The translations under genes and the position numbers were made by a program. The notes beneath the pieces were generated by a model. That model searched no databases. It was not told where the DNA came from and saw only the letters and a list, made by a program, of their open reading frames with translations. From Branchiostoma floridae (Eukaryota; Chordata; Leptocardii; Amphioxiformes; Branchiostomatidae), in contig NC_049988.1 in assembly GCF_000003815.2 (NCBI RefSeq), positions 19,188,324 to 19,236,897 on the forward strand: DNA of 48,574 bases, read 5' to 3'. This document shows positions 1 to 13,100 of the stretch, in pieces (the first letter of the stretch is position 1; each line of letters starts with the position of its first letter).

Positions 1-94
1 CTCTAGATTACGAGGAGTCATGAATCTGATGCTTACGAACAAATTTCAGAATTTCTTCGTAGGCATCAGGGTCATACCTCCTCGTAATCTAGAG
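1..94. mobile_element. Short foldback element
   Basis: The first 43 bases (starting CTCTAGATTACGAGGAG) pair with the reverse complement of bases 52-94, ending CTCCTCGTAATCTAGAG, with few mismatches. It looks like a small MITE, possibly cut by the window edge. Confidence 0.6.
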
Positions 95-1025
95 CTCGCT
101 GACAACTCGGCCGAGCTAAATTCTGGATTTGTAAACGGGGCTTAAGGGAGCGGTCACATGTACGGGTGCGTGTAGACGCCACATATCTTAACCAAAAAAA
201 AGCTAAATACGGCACACATGCCAGCTTGTATATACTCACTCATATTACCGCTCTGTTACGCAAGCTTATTACAGCACCTCGCCTGATCCTTTGATCAACA
301 TCTGAAGTGCCCAATCACCACAATTCAGACAATCGCTTGTCATTTGCCCTTCTGAACTTTGTCTTCGTGTGGGCCAATAACCGATACTCGCTTGAGACAG
401 CAAATTTGCACAGCGTTCTATCTAAAAATCAGCCGCTTGGTCAAGATACTAGTAGTTGGTAGCGAGGGCGCTCTTCAATTGGAATTTTCTGACAAAAACG
501 TTTACATTTTAAGGGGGTACCGGGTTAGTATAACATACATGTACTACAGAATCATGATATTTTAGAGGGACCAATGTTGGGACTTTATCATCATTGTTCA
601 TACCAACAAACGTTTGCGTTCACAAGTCTGTGATTGTTTACCATACAGAGCATGTAGATTACCTGCTAAGCAAGAAACAGTAAACTGTACGTTACACAAC
701 TGAAATGTAAACAAAAACATGACGAGAAAAACAAAAACCTCATTTCGGATGACGAGCTCTACAACCTATTTGACTAGATTGAGCGATATGATGATTAGAG
801 CCTAGACTTATGAGTACAAAGAAAAAATAAGATAGGAACATTAACAGCCTTATTGTCTTATATAATTGAATATGACAGAAGAACAAGACAAATAGTACTT
901 GCTTAAAACTGATAGAATTCTAAAATGTATGACGCCAAACCAAGTGTCAATACGGTCCACTTGTTAGGACGTCCCAGGTTGATTTTACCCGCAAAGCTCG
1001 ACGGGAGTTTTTACGTAAGGGGTGT

Positions 1026-1033
1026 TATTTAAA
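1026..1033 (+). promoter_or_regulatory. TATA-like box upstream of the fusion gene
   Basis: TATTTAAA followed by AAGG lies about 100 bases before the ATG at 1135. The spacing suits a TATA-type promoter, but no initiator was defined, so this is an inference from sequence alone. Confidence 0.4.
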
Positions 1034-1134
1034 AAGGGATAGAATCTTCTGGGACTGGAAATTCTGCTGCGTAACAGGTTTGGCAAGTGTCTATACCTAC
1101 GTTTTCAGAGAGCCTGACTCCAAACACGAAAAAA

Positions 1135-4100
1135 ATGGCAGCGTTCTTGGCCCTGTTTGTGTTGGTTTGTGCTACGTACGTGGAGGGATGGCCGTCCGGG
1201 GCGCCGGCGTCGCAGTGCGCGACCATGCGGACAGGACACGGCCTTCCCCCGAGGGACGGCAACGGCGGTTACGGTGTGTTCCTCACTCGGACACCGACGA
1301 CGGGGGAGTGGCAAGTCACGCTGAACGGCACCGCCGGTTTCCGCGGGTTCCTCCTCCAAGCCCGTATCGAGACGGGCGGCGAGATCGTCGGGACCTGGGT
1401 CGACCCGCCCCCGGGGACGAAGCTGCTCGCCTGCGGTGGTTCTCAAGATAGCGCCGTGACTCACGTCAACCCGGATCGACAGCATTTTCACAATGTAAAC
1501 TTTATTTGGAAAACAAACTCTTGCGACAGCCCACCACCGGTCTACTTCCAGGCTACTTTCGTGACAAAATACGACCAAATCTACGAAGGGGTTCGCTCCG
1601 AAGTCTTACGCAACGTCTGCATCCAGCCTACGCCCACTTCGGCGTCTGACCCCGTTGGAAACCCATCGGACGGTGCTCGCTCGTCTCTCGGCGCACCCTG
1701 CATGGCGCCCCGAGAGATCGCCCACGGGTACGTCCAAGAAGGCCCGGCGGAAGTGCGGGACGGCGAAACCGTGACCAGGACGATCCACTACAGCTGTGAG
1801 GAGGGTCACGAACTCGTGGGACAGGAAAGAATACTGTGTCAGGTGAGACCTCTGTCTCTTTCTTATTTTTTTATTGACATTTACCACATATGTGGAATGA
1901 ATGGGGGAATGGCAGAACATGTGGCTGTTTTTTTTTAAAGTGTGAACCCGAAAACCAGACTGTAAGGTTTGATCCACTCACACCGAGAAGGACCCCTACT
2001 CTTTTTCGATAGGCGCAGTGGGTTCTAGCTTGGTATCCAGCCGTATTATAGCTCCCGAGGCTTTTCTGTCCTCTTTGTATTTGCGGAGAGGACAGAAAGG
2101 ACTCGGGAGCTATAATACGGCTGGATACCAGGCCAGCTGGGTTCTGAAACGTGTTTGAGGTGTGGCTCTCCTCAAACACCGGACTTTCATTTAACGTCCA
2201 ATCCGACGGACGGCCCTAACCGAAGCTATGTACTCATGTTCACCTGAGTGAAGTGAGGAAAGTCGTGCAAAGTGCCTTTCCCAAGGGCTCAGGATCAGTA
2301 GCATATAAGCAGATTTGATCCCAGGACCTCTGGACCAAACGTCACAGCTGGCAGAGAAGACTGCCGTAGATCTTTTCGGTGATTGTGTACTGTCCAAACC
2401 CCTGCCTTCGACGACAGTATCTTGAGTGGTCAAGAGACTGAAACGTCACAATATAAGTTGCCCGCTCTGCAAATTTAACTGGGGCGTACGTGCATAGAAA
2501 TAACATTTTTTGTTACTTCTTTGTTATGTCGTCCCTTCCCTCGTTACAAAGTAGTTTTCCAGTTTTTTTAAAAGCATTTCCATCTTTTTTTTCTACAATC
2601 CAGGGTTAGCTTTTAGACTAGAGCAGCCACATGCTATATTGTTTTACATTGTCTGTGCCCCCTTTCATATGTTACCTGCAATTAGGCCACGGGCAAGAAT
2701 TTGCAATACTCTTTCCCTCTGTTTCGTAGAGCACCTATGATGAAGAGGAACATGGCGACACGCCGTCGGACCACAGTCACCATGCCCACCGGGCTGCTAC
2801 TGAGGAAAGCTTGACCAGTGGAAGTCACCACAGGTCACACGGACACAGTGGACACCACCACAGGTCACCACGACAGGTATGTACGATAGCGCTCTGACGG
2901 AGTTTGAATCTTGGCTGTTGTCGTTCACCAACTTTGTTTGGCATACCCGGTAAGGCCTACGTCACATTTCCAAACCGGGGCCCAGTCGGGCAGCTTTCGG
3001 GAACGAATAGAACCTACAAATAAGCAAGGCAAAATGTAATCCATCCATCCATCCATCCATCCATCCATCCATCAGTCCCATAGCTCAGGAAGCCGTAGGG
3101 ACAGTAAGACTGTTCACAAGTGACTTCCACTTCTGGCGGTCTTCGGCCAGTCTAGTCAGCTGGGCTGACGTCTTTCCTGTCCAGTCCTTCACATCATTAA
3201 TCCATGCATGTAATGAACTAAAATTATTGGCTTTCTTTTTACTTTCGCTTTTTCGTGACTTACAGTTATGCAGAGAAAACGTTCTATTTTCCAGACGCCA
3301 GGAATGTTTGAGAGCATCACAGACTGGGCCCTACCACCCGACCAGACGTCCAATCCGGCACAGAAAAACTACGGAGTCGCAGTTACTGATGTGGATCATG
3401 ACGGGAACATGGAGTTCGTCGTCGCTGGGTGAGTGCTTCAAATAATGTCTTTTACGTCATCATGTCGCCCAAATATGGTCTGTTACATTATTACGTCTTC
3501 CAAATATGGTCTGTTGCGTCAAAGCGCCGTCCAAATATGGTCTGCGTCGTCCAAATATGGTCTGTTACGTCATAACGTTCTCCAAATATGGTCTTTTGCA
3601 TCATCACATCTTCCGTATATGGTCTGTTACTTCATGAAGTCTTCCAAATATGGAACTGTTGTAGCTTCACGTATTTCTAATATGCTGACGAGTAAGAATA
3701 GATTTCGCGAAGGCTAGATATGGTCTTCTGTCACCAGGTTACGTAATCAAGTCTTTAAAATGTGCAAAAGCAAAAACAAATCGTATATGTTTCCAAATAT
3801 GGCTTTGTGGAGGGAAGTTGTCAAGGGTAAAAAAACTTCTTGGCAGCGGTGGGATTCGAACCCACGCCATCGAAATGACTGGTGCCTAAAACCAGCGCCT
3901 TAGACCGCTCGGCCACGCTACCTTGTTCGATATGTCCAATTCACACTAGTGCACTTGACATAGAAGTGCATTTGGAAACTCACGAAAAAACTACATTAAC
4001 AGCGACAATCACTTCATGAAAGGAACTTTTTAGAATTGACCCAGTCTAAGATTTGTAGAGGCAAAATGCTAGAGATTTTGGAGTAATTTTCTCACTTTAT

Positions 4101-7100
4101 CATGAGACAATTTAACCCACCAATATGGAGCGTGGTATACTTACGTGACAGCAACTTGGTTGAGTTTGAATATATTAGCTTTGAAATAAGCTACTATTTT
4201 GTAGGTCTAGATGGTCAAATAAGACACAAAAGAAGATATGCGAAGGCATGCAAAGATGACAAACGTTGAATACATGTAGTAGAAAACGAAATGATTTATT
4301 ATTAATTGTTTACATTCCAGCTACAACGGCCCCAACCTAGTTCTAAAGTGGAACGCCGAAACCCAGAGGTACGAGAACATCGCCGTGGACGATCCCACCT
4401 CACCCTACTACCCTCTGCGTGACGTCAGAGGTGACGCAATCGGCGTGGCGGCGTGCGACATCGACGGAGACGGCTGGGAGGAGATCTACTTCCTCAACCT
4501 CAACCACAGCTACTCCGGAGGGGTGGGTTTTCCGGTTTTATGTTGAAGGCCATGTTGATTTGATTATAAGGATGACATCCTCTGGGAACCCCAAAAGTGG
4601 TGCGAGTATGTGAATAAAAGAAAAAGTTTTTTTTTAAGTTGCAAAACGGCGGTATCATTTCCGACTTGTTTGTTTGTTTTGGCGTTTGCTCTATTTGTTT
4701 CTGCTGGTCCGAGTCTACGAAAAACCGGAGATTGTCAGTATATAAAGGTTGAGCTGGCCTGCTTCCAAATTTCTTGCTTAGGCGGCCAGAAAGAGACCGT
4801 GGGCACAAAATCAGGAACCCGCTATAGTGTGAAATACACACGGCTGTTATATTTTGTCAAGAAATTGACGAAAACTCAAAATATTTCACAAAATCTTTGA
4901 TTTCGTTTTTGTTTGTTACGGATGGCTCTGACAAGGAATTGAACTCAACTATCTGTCCTTGGTGCTGAATGTAATATCGTGAATCTGTGATTTTTGTCTT
5001 CTTGAGAATTGGTTTATTTCTAATAACTATACCAGTTGAAAAAGGAGAGGGATTGAATGTTCTAGCTTACTACTACCAGTAAGATTATGTGAATGTTCTA
5101 ATGTAAGATATTTCTGCGGCAGCCCACAACCGGAAACCGACTGTTCAAGTTCCACCGGGGCCGGGATGGAATGTTCTAGTAGTATAGTAGTAGTAGAGAC
5201 AAACGGTGTTATACCGCACCGTTGGGGCTATACTGCCCTTTCTATGTTGGATGTTGCAAAGATTATGTGAATGCTTTAATGTAAGATATTTGTTCCACAG
5301 CCCACCACCGGACACCGGCTGTTTAAGTTCCACCGGGGCCGGTATGTGGACGTGTTCGCGGAGAGCTATAACCGGGCCGTGGACGGGCGGTTCGCGGGCA
5401 GGTCTGTGGCCTGTATAGACAGGAAGGTATGTACTGCAAAATGCGCTCAAGTTCGCAGTCACTGTTCGTGGTTTTCGGTGTAGTTTTAAGTGGTTAATTC
5501 CACGGCGAAAATTTTAGTTTGTTCTGTCCCGTACTCGCCTATCCCTTATCTGAACGCGATATGTGCATAGACAGTATTATGATGTGTTGGAGGCGACTAC
5601 TTTGTCTCTGTTGCATTCTTGCCGAGTCGCTAGTAGGTGGTTTCCGACTTGTTAGTCACAAGTGTACTTTCTGATATATTATGGTACCTTGAATCTGCCA
5701 GAAAGCAGTTACTCAAGCAACTGGATATGATTTTGTGTTTTGGAAACGGTCAGATGTTTTAGATAGTATCCACTATCTTTCGTCAATGACACTGCGAGGT
5801 ACCTCGAACAGTTGCAGCATATAGATCCTCAACAAAAGTCTAGTATCTGATACGTCTGTCTTTTCCAAAAGTCATGGAAATTGACAGCAATACGAGTTAT
5901 AGTCGCGCATATTTTACAATAGAGCAAACTGTTATTTTTGCACTAGGGAAACGGCCTGTACTCCGTGTATGTGGCCAACTACGCGAGCTACAACGTCGGG
6001 CCGCAGGGTCTCATAGAGATGGATCCGGACACTAGCGACCCTGGGAACGGGATCATCAGGCTCAAAAACGTCGCTAAGGAGGCTGGGGTCGAGAAGCTCA
6101 CAGGTACCGGTGTCGCGCCAAATTTCGTCTCCGATAGATTTATGCTTCTTTCGGAAGTGCACGAGCGTACAGTTTGGGCTAGGATTTCTGTAAGGGCAAT
6201 GAATTTTTACCTGTAGCTCGGTCATTGGATTAGAAAAGTAAGAAAACTCGAAATCTGCAAATTGCAAGTGTATAGATGATACAAAAGACGATTATACTAA
6301 ATGAGTTCAGGCTGGGTGAATCACTGTATAACAGTATGTAATCATTTGCCAAAGTTCCGTTGAACGTCGACTGTCAGTCAGTATTGTTTACATGGAGATA
6401 AAACTTTAAAACACCATCAATTACTCCGCCAAACAGAATCATTTGTGGCCAAATGAACCATAATTTTGTGTATCGCCCATTCACAAGTTTTCACAGATAC
6501 TTAGCTGCAGGTTAAGGTCCGGACTTGGTCCTGATCGTCTGGATCTGAACCGTACCTGTACCTGAAGTTTCTGTACGGTACACCCACACCTACTTGTGTA
6601 TTTCCCAGGCGGCCGTGGCGTGACGGTGGGCCCGATTGTGAACGAGAGGAACATGACGGACATCTTCTGTGGGAACGAGAGGGGGCCCAACTTCCTGTTC
6701 GAGAACCAGGGAGACGGGACCTTCCGGGACATAGCGGAGCAGGCTGGTGGGTTGGAAATGTCAGCGGGAAATCATAAAGCAGTAGTCTTATGCTGGCGAC
6801 ATTGTTTGAAATATTCTGGATAGAAGAAAAAACAAACAAACATCATGTCATTGGCAATTGCTACAACTCGGCAAGACATCCGTGCTATCAAATGTTTGAA
6901 ATTGAAATTGCTTAAACAACGTTGCAATCATCACCATCATCCGGGCGGGCGTACAAGACTCCATCCTTCCCAATCCTCCATAGCCTCGGGCAGTTCTTCA
7001 GCCGAGCAGCCAGTATCTTCGCAAAGTTGATGTAGATATGTTTTGCGTGGTCTACCTATGCTTTCATGACGTTGTAATCAAATTTCATTTAATGGCCTCG

Positions 7101-10100
7101 TTTCCCCCAGGAATTCTTGATGCTGACCGACACAACGACCACTGGCATTCCCGTAACGGCCGCGGGGTGGCGCTGGCGGACTTTAACGGGGACGGGTTGG
7201 TGGACATCGTGAACGGGAACTGGATGGGCCCGCACCGGCTGTGGATTCAGCAGAGAAGCTGGGACGGAACTGCTACATTCAGGGTAGGGTGTTCACAACT
7301 GTGCTGCAACATTGCATGGATGTACATATCAGATTTCAGAACCAGGTTCGATGAAACATCAGAATTTGGATCGATGTTCCATGTCATTAATATTGAATGT
7401 CAGAACCGAGTTCGATGGAACGCTTGGTATCCACTGTAGAACATAACTGTTCTATTCGATCAACAATTGCAACATTTTAAAATATGAATATAGTTTTTCT
7501 ATCTACTTATCCATATAGGCATATAAAAGAAAAAGGGAAAAAAGCTTATCTTTTTTTATCCGTGGACGTTTCATTTTAGGATGTCGGCGGGAACAATGCT
7601 GCTTTCCAGAACCCCTCCCCGGTGAGGACGGTCATCGCCAATGACTTTGACAACGATGGGCAGATTGAGGTCTTCTTCAACGACATCGTCAACTGGCGTC
7701 ACGGACCAACTGCTCCGAACAGGTACTGGAGACAGCGTTCACGTGACTTCGGGATTAGCGATAGTTTGCCGCCATATTGGTGTCCTTTCTTACTGAATCG
7801 TGGTTCGATCGCTTTTCTGCATAGGGAATTTGTAAAATTCATTAATAACCGTCACAATTACAAGTCCAAAACTGCGAGGAAAGAATTCTATTTCTGAATC
7901 TTGTCAATGACGCTGTGTAACGTTACACTCAAGGTACGAATCACCGAAATAGTCACATGCAAATTGAAGTCACCAATATGTCGACCACCATTCGTTATCA
8001 TGTCGTCATTTTCATTGATATCTAAAAAAATGGTATGGTTGACTATCAAGATCACATGGGTGAGTGAACTCTGTGTCATTGTCAGGTTGTTCAAGGTCAC
8101 CCGGCAGGAGGCGCAGCAGGACCCTACCATTGACCAGTTGGATATAGGGGACGCCCTGGAACCGAACGGGTACGGCACAGGTGTGTGGCGTCTAGATTTT
8201 ACTACATAATTTATTACACGTATTACTACATCTAACTACATTATTACATTACTATATTACATGTCTATTGCATGGACAATGCAGTGTTACCGAACTTGTT
8301 CGTTTACAGGGCCAGACATAGAGTATATGCCAATAAGGAGATATATGGTTAGTGTGTTTTTATGATAAATGACGGGTAAAAGATGCATGGAACCACAAAG
8401 TAGAATAGAAAGCGAATAACTTACATCACTCTAGCGCTGTATAGCTAACTCCCAGCCTTTGACAAGTAATATGCATTACAAGATAATATTTTTGGCAACG
8501 CCTCAGGGATAGATCTTAGCATTGATTAGTTAGGGCCTTTGCTGTTTTCGGACTGGTATCATTCTTGACCGAATATTTTCGTAGGTGGTGCAGCTGCCGA
8601 TTTGGACGGTGACGGCCAGTTGGAGTTGATCCTGGCGCACGGGGAATCGAACACGCAACCTCTGACCGTCTTCCGGGTCACCCAAGGTCAGGACAACAAC
8701 TGGATCCGGGTCAACCCGACCACCAAGTTCGGAGCTCCTGCCCGGGGGTCAAGGGTCACCATCCGTACGGCCAGCGGTGACCTTCAGCTTCGTGTGATCG
8801 ACGGGGGGTCCGGGTACCTGTGTCAGGTGCGTGAGTTTGTTGATCCTTTGTTCATGAAAAAACACCAAGGGGCCTGCTGACCGCTTTTTATTGAGGTCAA
8901 AATATAACAAAGGTACAGATGATCTTATTGAAGTCCTGATAAATCCATAAACATATGTTTCCTATCCTTATTTTACCTTATCAAATCAAATGTACATTGT
9001 TCTGAAACAACGTTAAACTGTGGTTTCAAGAAGATGTTTTCTAGCCATATTAAAAATGTACCACAAAAGTAGCAATTCTTTGTCCTCAACATTGCCATGC
9101 CCCTCAAAACATGCTGTAAAATAAAGATTAAATAACAATCAGTTATCCTTGAATTGAAAATTAAACATTCAAAACCACTCACAGATGGAGCCGATAGCCC
9201 ACTTTGGTCTGGGGACGGACACAGCCGTACAGGTGGAGGTCACGTGGCCTGACGGACGCCAGTTCTCGCGAGAGTTGGACCCACGCGAGATGAGAACAAC
9301 TGTGACCATCAAACACCCGGATGTAGAGAGTATGGAGATGCGAGGGGTAAGATTTTTTTTAGGTTTGAAAAATCCTAAAACCTTGACAACTATTGTTTTG
9401 GCAATTTTCTCATCCTTCAACTTTTCAACAACTTGATCTGAGGGTAATGAACTTTGCTCCTAGCCGTATGGGGGCGTTGTGGCAAGGAGAATGTGGTCCA
9501 AAACGTTACTGAGTTTGTATTCCCCCTTAGCTCCTAGAATTGCTAGGCTTTAGCAATAGCTCAACTTCAAAGTGTGTATAAGTCGCCATACATTCTAACT
9601 GTTGCAGTTCTTCTTCTTTTGGAGTGTATATTATACCACTTTTCTTGAGTTCGATATTGAATCAAACACTAGTAACGGGCGATTCCATTTTTGTACATGT
9701 ACAGATAAGACGACCTCGCTGTGTGCCTATTACATGTGGGGATCCCCCCTCATTGGAAAATGGACAAGTCCAAGGGGAGGGCCGGAGGTACAAGGACGTT
9801 GTCACCTACAGTTGCAGTGCCGGGTACCGCCTACAGGGGGCGCCTTCAGCTGTGTGCCAGGCTGGGAAGCAGTGGGTCTTTACCGCCAGTGACGTGCCAA
9901 GATGCGTGCAGCTGCCAACGTGGGGTAAAGAGTTTATCATACTTTACGGAGGTGATCTCGAGACTTTATTTTGCGAAAGATAGAGAGAAAGTGACCCCAA
10001 GGAGTTTCGACACGACTGTGGTCCCTCTGCGTAGGAGAATGATATTACGAGGAAAGTGTCCACGTACCATTTCTTGTCACTGTCAGGCCAAATGTGACGT

Positions 10101-13100
10101 TTTAACTTTCATGTCTTTATCATTGACTACAGATCAGGTGACGTTTTCGGAGCTGACCGCTGGGCTGGCGTCACGTGAGCTGCTGGTTATCGACGTGCGG
10201 CGGCCGGAGGAACTGCAGCGGGACGGAGCGATCCCGTTAGCCGTCAACATCCCAAGTGAGTCGTGTGGAATGTCTAATAAATAATTATGAAGAATAACTA
10301 CATTCCAGGGCATTTAGAAAATGTTAACAACAATTTCGTTGTAACATGATACCCACAAAAGTCACATCGAAAAGTATCATTGAATCCACTCATAACTTTT
10401 GAAATGATTCTTTAAGACTTAAATTTTACTTGCACTAACAACCAGCAAACTGTTACTTGTCCTGTGAACTTTTGAATTTCCTATTATTTTGTCTCGACAT
10501 GATTTTATGAAGGTTTTCACCAGCCATTCTGAAATGTACGAAACGCTCATAACAAGTATTTTTGTTCAATTCGTAGTTTGTTTCAAGGTTGAAATTGTGC
10601 CATGTTCTCCAATCATTGTCAAGTTATTAATAGCAGTAATAGCAGTAATAGCCTTTATTGCACATTCATGCCGTATCGGGCTAAGCACAGGCATATAGAT
10701 ACAAAGGGTAGTAATGCAGTAAACATGGTTTCTAAGACTAAACTAAAACATAGATTCTAAAACTATTCTAATACATTTGTTCGGCTTCTTCTCGTTTCTT
10801 AGTAATGTTAAACATGTAGCTTGAGATGTGTTTGTATAATGTCGTTTGATCAAAGCTCATAAGAAAAATGAATTTTTCAACACTAGACATAGATTCAAAG
10901 CGAGGAAACTTTCCTATGATATAGCTAAAAAGAATACTTCTATCATTACTATATAAACTACAATCTAATAGAAAGTGAGATTCATCTTCGACTTTGTTCA
11001 GGTTACAGAACTGACGTAGAAATGCTGGTATCTTTGACTGACACCATATTTTCCCGGCAGTGAGTCAGTTGGAGTCCGCCCTACTGATGTCAGCCGAGGT
11101 CTTCCAGCAGCGGTTCGGCGTCCCGAAGCCTCGACTTGATGCCGACAACATCGTCTTCACCTGCCGAACCGGCCGGAGGGCGCGGCGGGCTCAGAGACTC
11201 GCGCGGCGGTTAGGGTACACTAGGTAAGGGCTTCAGTTCCAGTAGGCAAGGAATTAATTTTATGGATGTCAATCTTCTGCAGACAGCAAATCTGATTATA
11301 ATGCACAAGGCCCCCCAAAAGAATAATTGATTATAATGCGCGAGGCCTAAAAAAAGAAAAGATTTTAATGCGTGAGGCCTTAAAAAAGAGAAATCGAGCA
11401 AACAAAATGCTGCTAAACCACAGGACTAAGCATCCGGTCTATTGTTAGTGTGGCCAAGGGGCTCCAGTTACACGGCCATTACAAATATGCACTTCCGCAT
11501 TCTTTGGTGTGCGCCTGCGCAGTAGCGACCACCAATCCAAGATGGCGGCGGGTCATGACGACGTAAATATTTACTCGCGTATCTAGGGAGGTCTTACGGC
11601 TTGTTGATTGGTAATAAAGCTGTCAATCATGCCCAAATAAGCTGTGTGCTTTGTTTTTAAGCCCCGCCCACTGCAATCACTAATTCCCGCCGGCAATTTC
11701 CCGCTCAAATTACATAAACATTATCGTCCCGTCGTGACAGGGAATATTGCCGGCATTACTTCTCCACCTTGATTTACGGTATCTTTTAGTACAATTTGCA
11801 CCTGTTTTCCCAATTAACCTGCTGTACACTTATTTTTATCTCCAAACTACATCAGTTTCTTGTTTCTTTCCAACTGTCTGTTGCTCGTATATCTTTTTTT
11901 CTCACAAATTACGACACCGGTATATCGACCAACTTCGAGTCCCATTTACGTCAATGTTGTGACATACGATACGGATATAGTCATCAGGATGCCATTTGTC
12001 TAGCTAACAGTTGATTTATAACTGCCATCAGAAAGCTTCTTTATGCCCTTACCTTGTTTCAACTAATTAGATCATTTCTAGTAGTTATAATCAATAATAA
12101 TTTGTATAGGAATACATGGGATAATGTCATCTGGGGGGGGCATTGACTCGCACATTGAAAACATCAATAGACTGTGTAGATTCTGTGGGGATTTAAACTT
12201 AACAAAGGCTGAAAAGGATAAGAAGCTTTCTGCCCTAAATTGCGAACAGTACGCTCCAAAAATCAAAGACATTTGGGGAATCGAAATTGCTCGAGACAGA
12301 CCATACCTGCATCCCAAGTTCTTCTGTCGAAAGTGCAGATCCCGGCTGTACAACCCACCCAAATTTGCCAGGGCAAAAAGAATCTCTTGGTACCCGCACA
12401 CCTTTGGCAATGATTGTATGCACTGTGAAAAAGTCCAATCACTTACCAGGGGGGGACGTCGTCCAATGAATAAGTCTTCTGGGAGACCAAAAGAGACTAA
12501 GACGACAGGTCAAACAGCTGGGATTTGTGAACCTTTAATGCACAGCACATCACAGCGCACAACAGCTACACAACAACTACACCTTTCTCCGGCATGTACC
12601 CCTGTCACGACTAGCTACACCACAGCAGTGGAACATCCAACACTGCAAATATATGGTCCTGCTGTCCCATGCAGTCTGGCAAGTGCTGCCACTGCTATAC
12701 TCGCACCTCTTGCCAGCACAGTGCACCCACGGTTTGGAGTTGTGTACTGTCCCGTACCCCCCGTCAGCACAGTGCAGCCACAGCCTGGAGTTGCGTACTG
12801 TCCCGTACCTCCCGTCAGCACAGTGCAGCCACAGCCTGGAGTTGCGTACTGTCCCGTACCTCCCGCCAGCACAGTGCAGCCACAGCCTGGAGTTGCGTAC
12901 TGTCCCGTACCTCCCGTCAGCACAGTGCAGCCACAGCCTGGAGTTGCGTACTGTCCCGTACCTCCCGCCAGCACAGTGCAGCCACAGTCTGGAGTTGCGT
13001 ACTGTCCCGTACCTCCTGCCAGCACAGTACACCCTCAGTCTGGAGTTGCGTGCTGTCCTGTACCTCCTGCCAGCACAGTGCAGCCACAGCCTGTAGTTGC

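Noticed and set aside
1843-1938. Continuation of the Reeler exon frame for 32 codons to a stop
   Set aside because: The donor CAG/GTGAGA at 1842 matches the paralogue's exon border, and the extra residues have no domain.
9828-9846. CTCF-like CTACAGGGGGCGCC
   Set aside because: It lies in the sushi 2 coding exon and is explained by codons for YRLQGAP.
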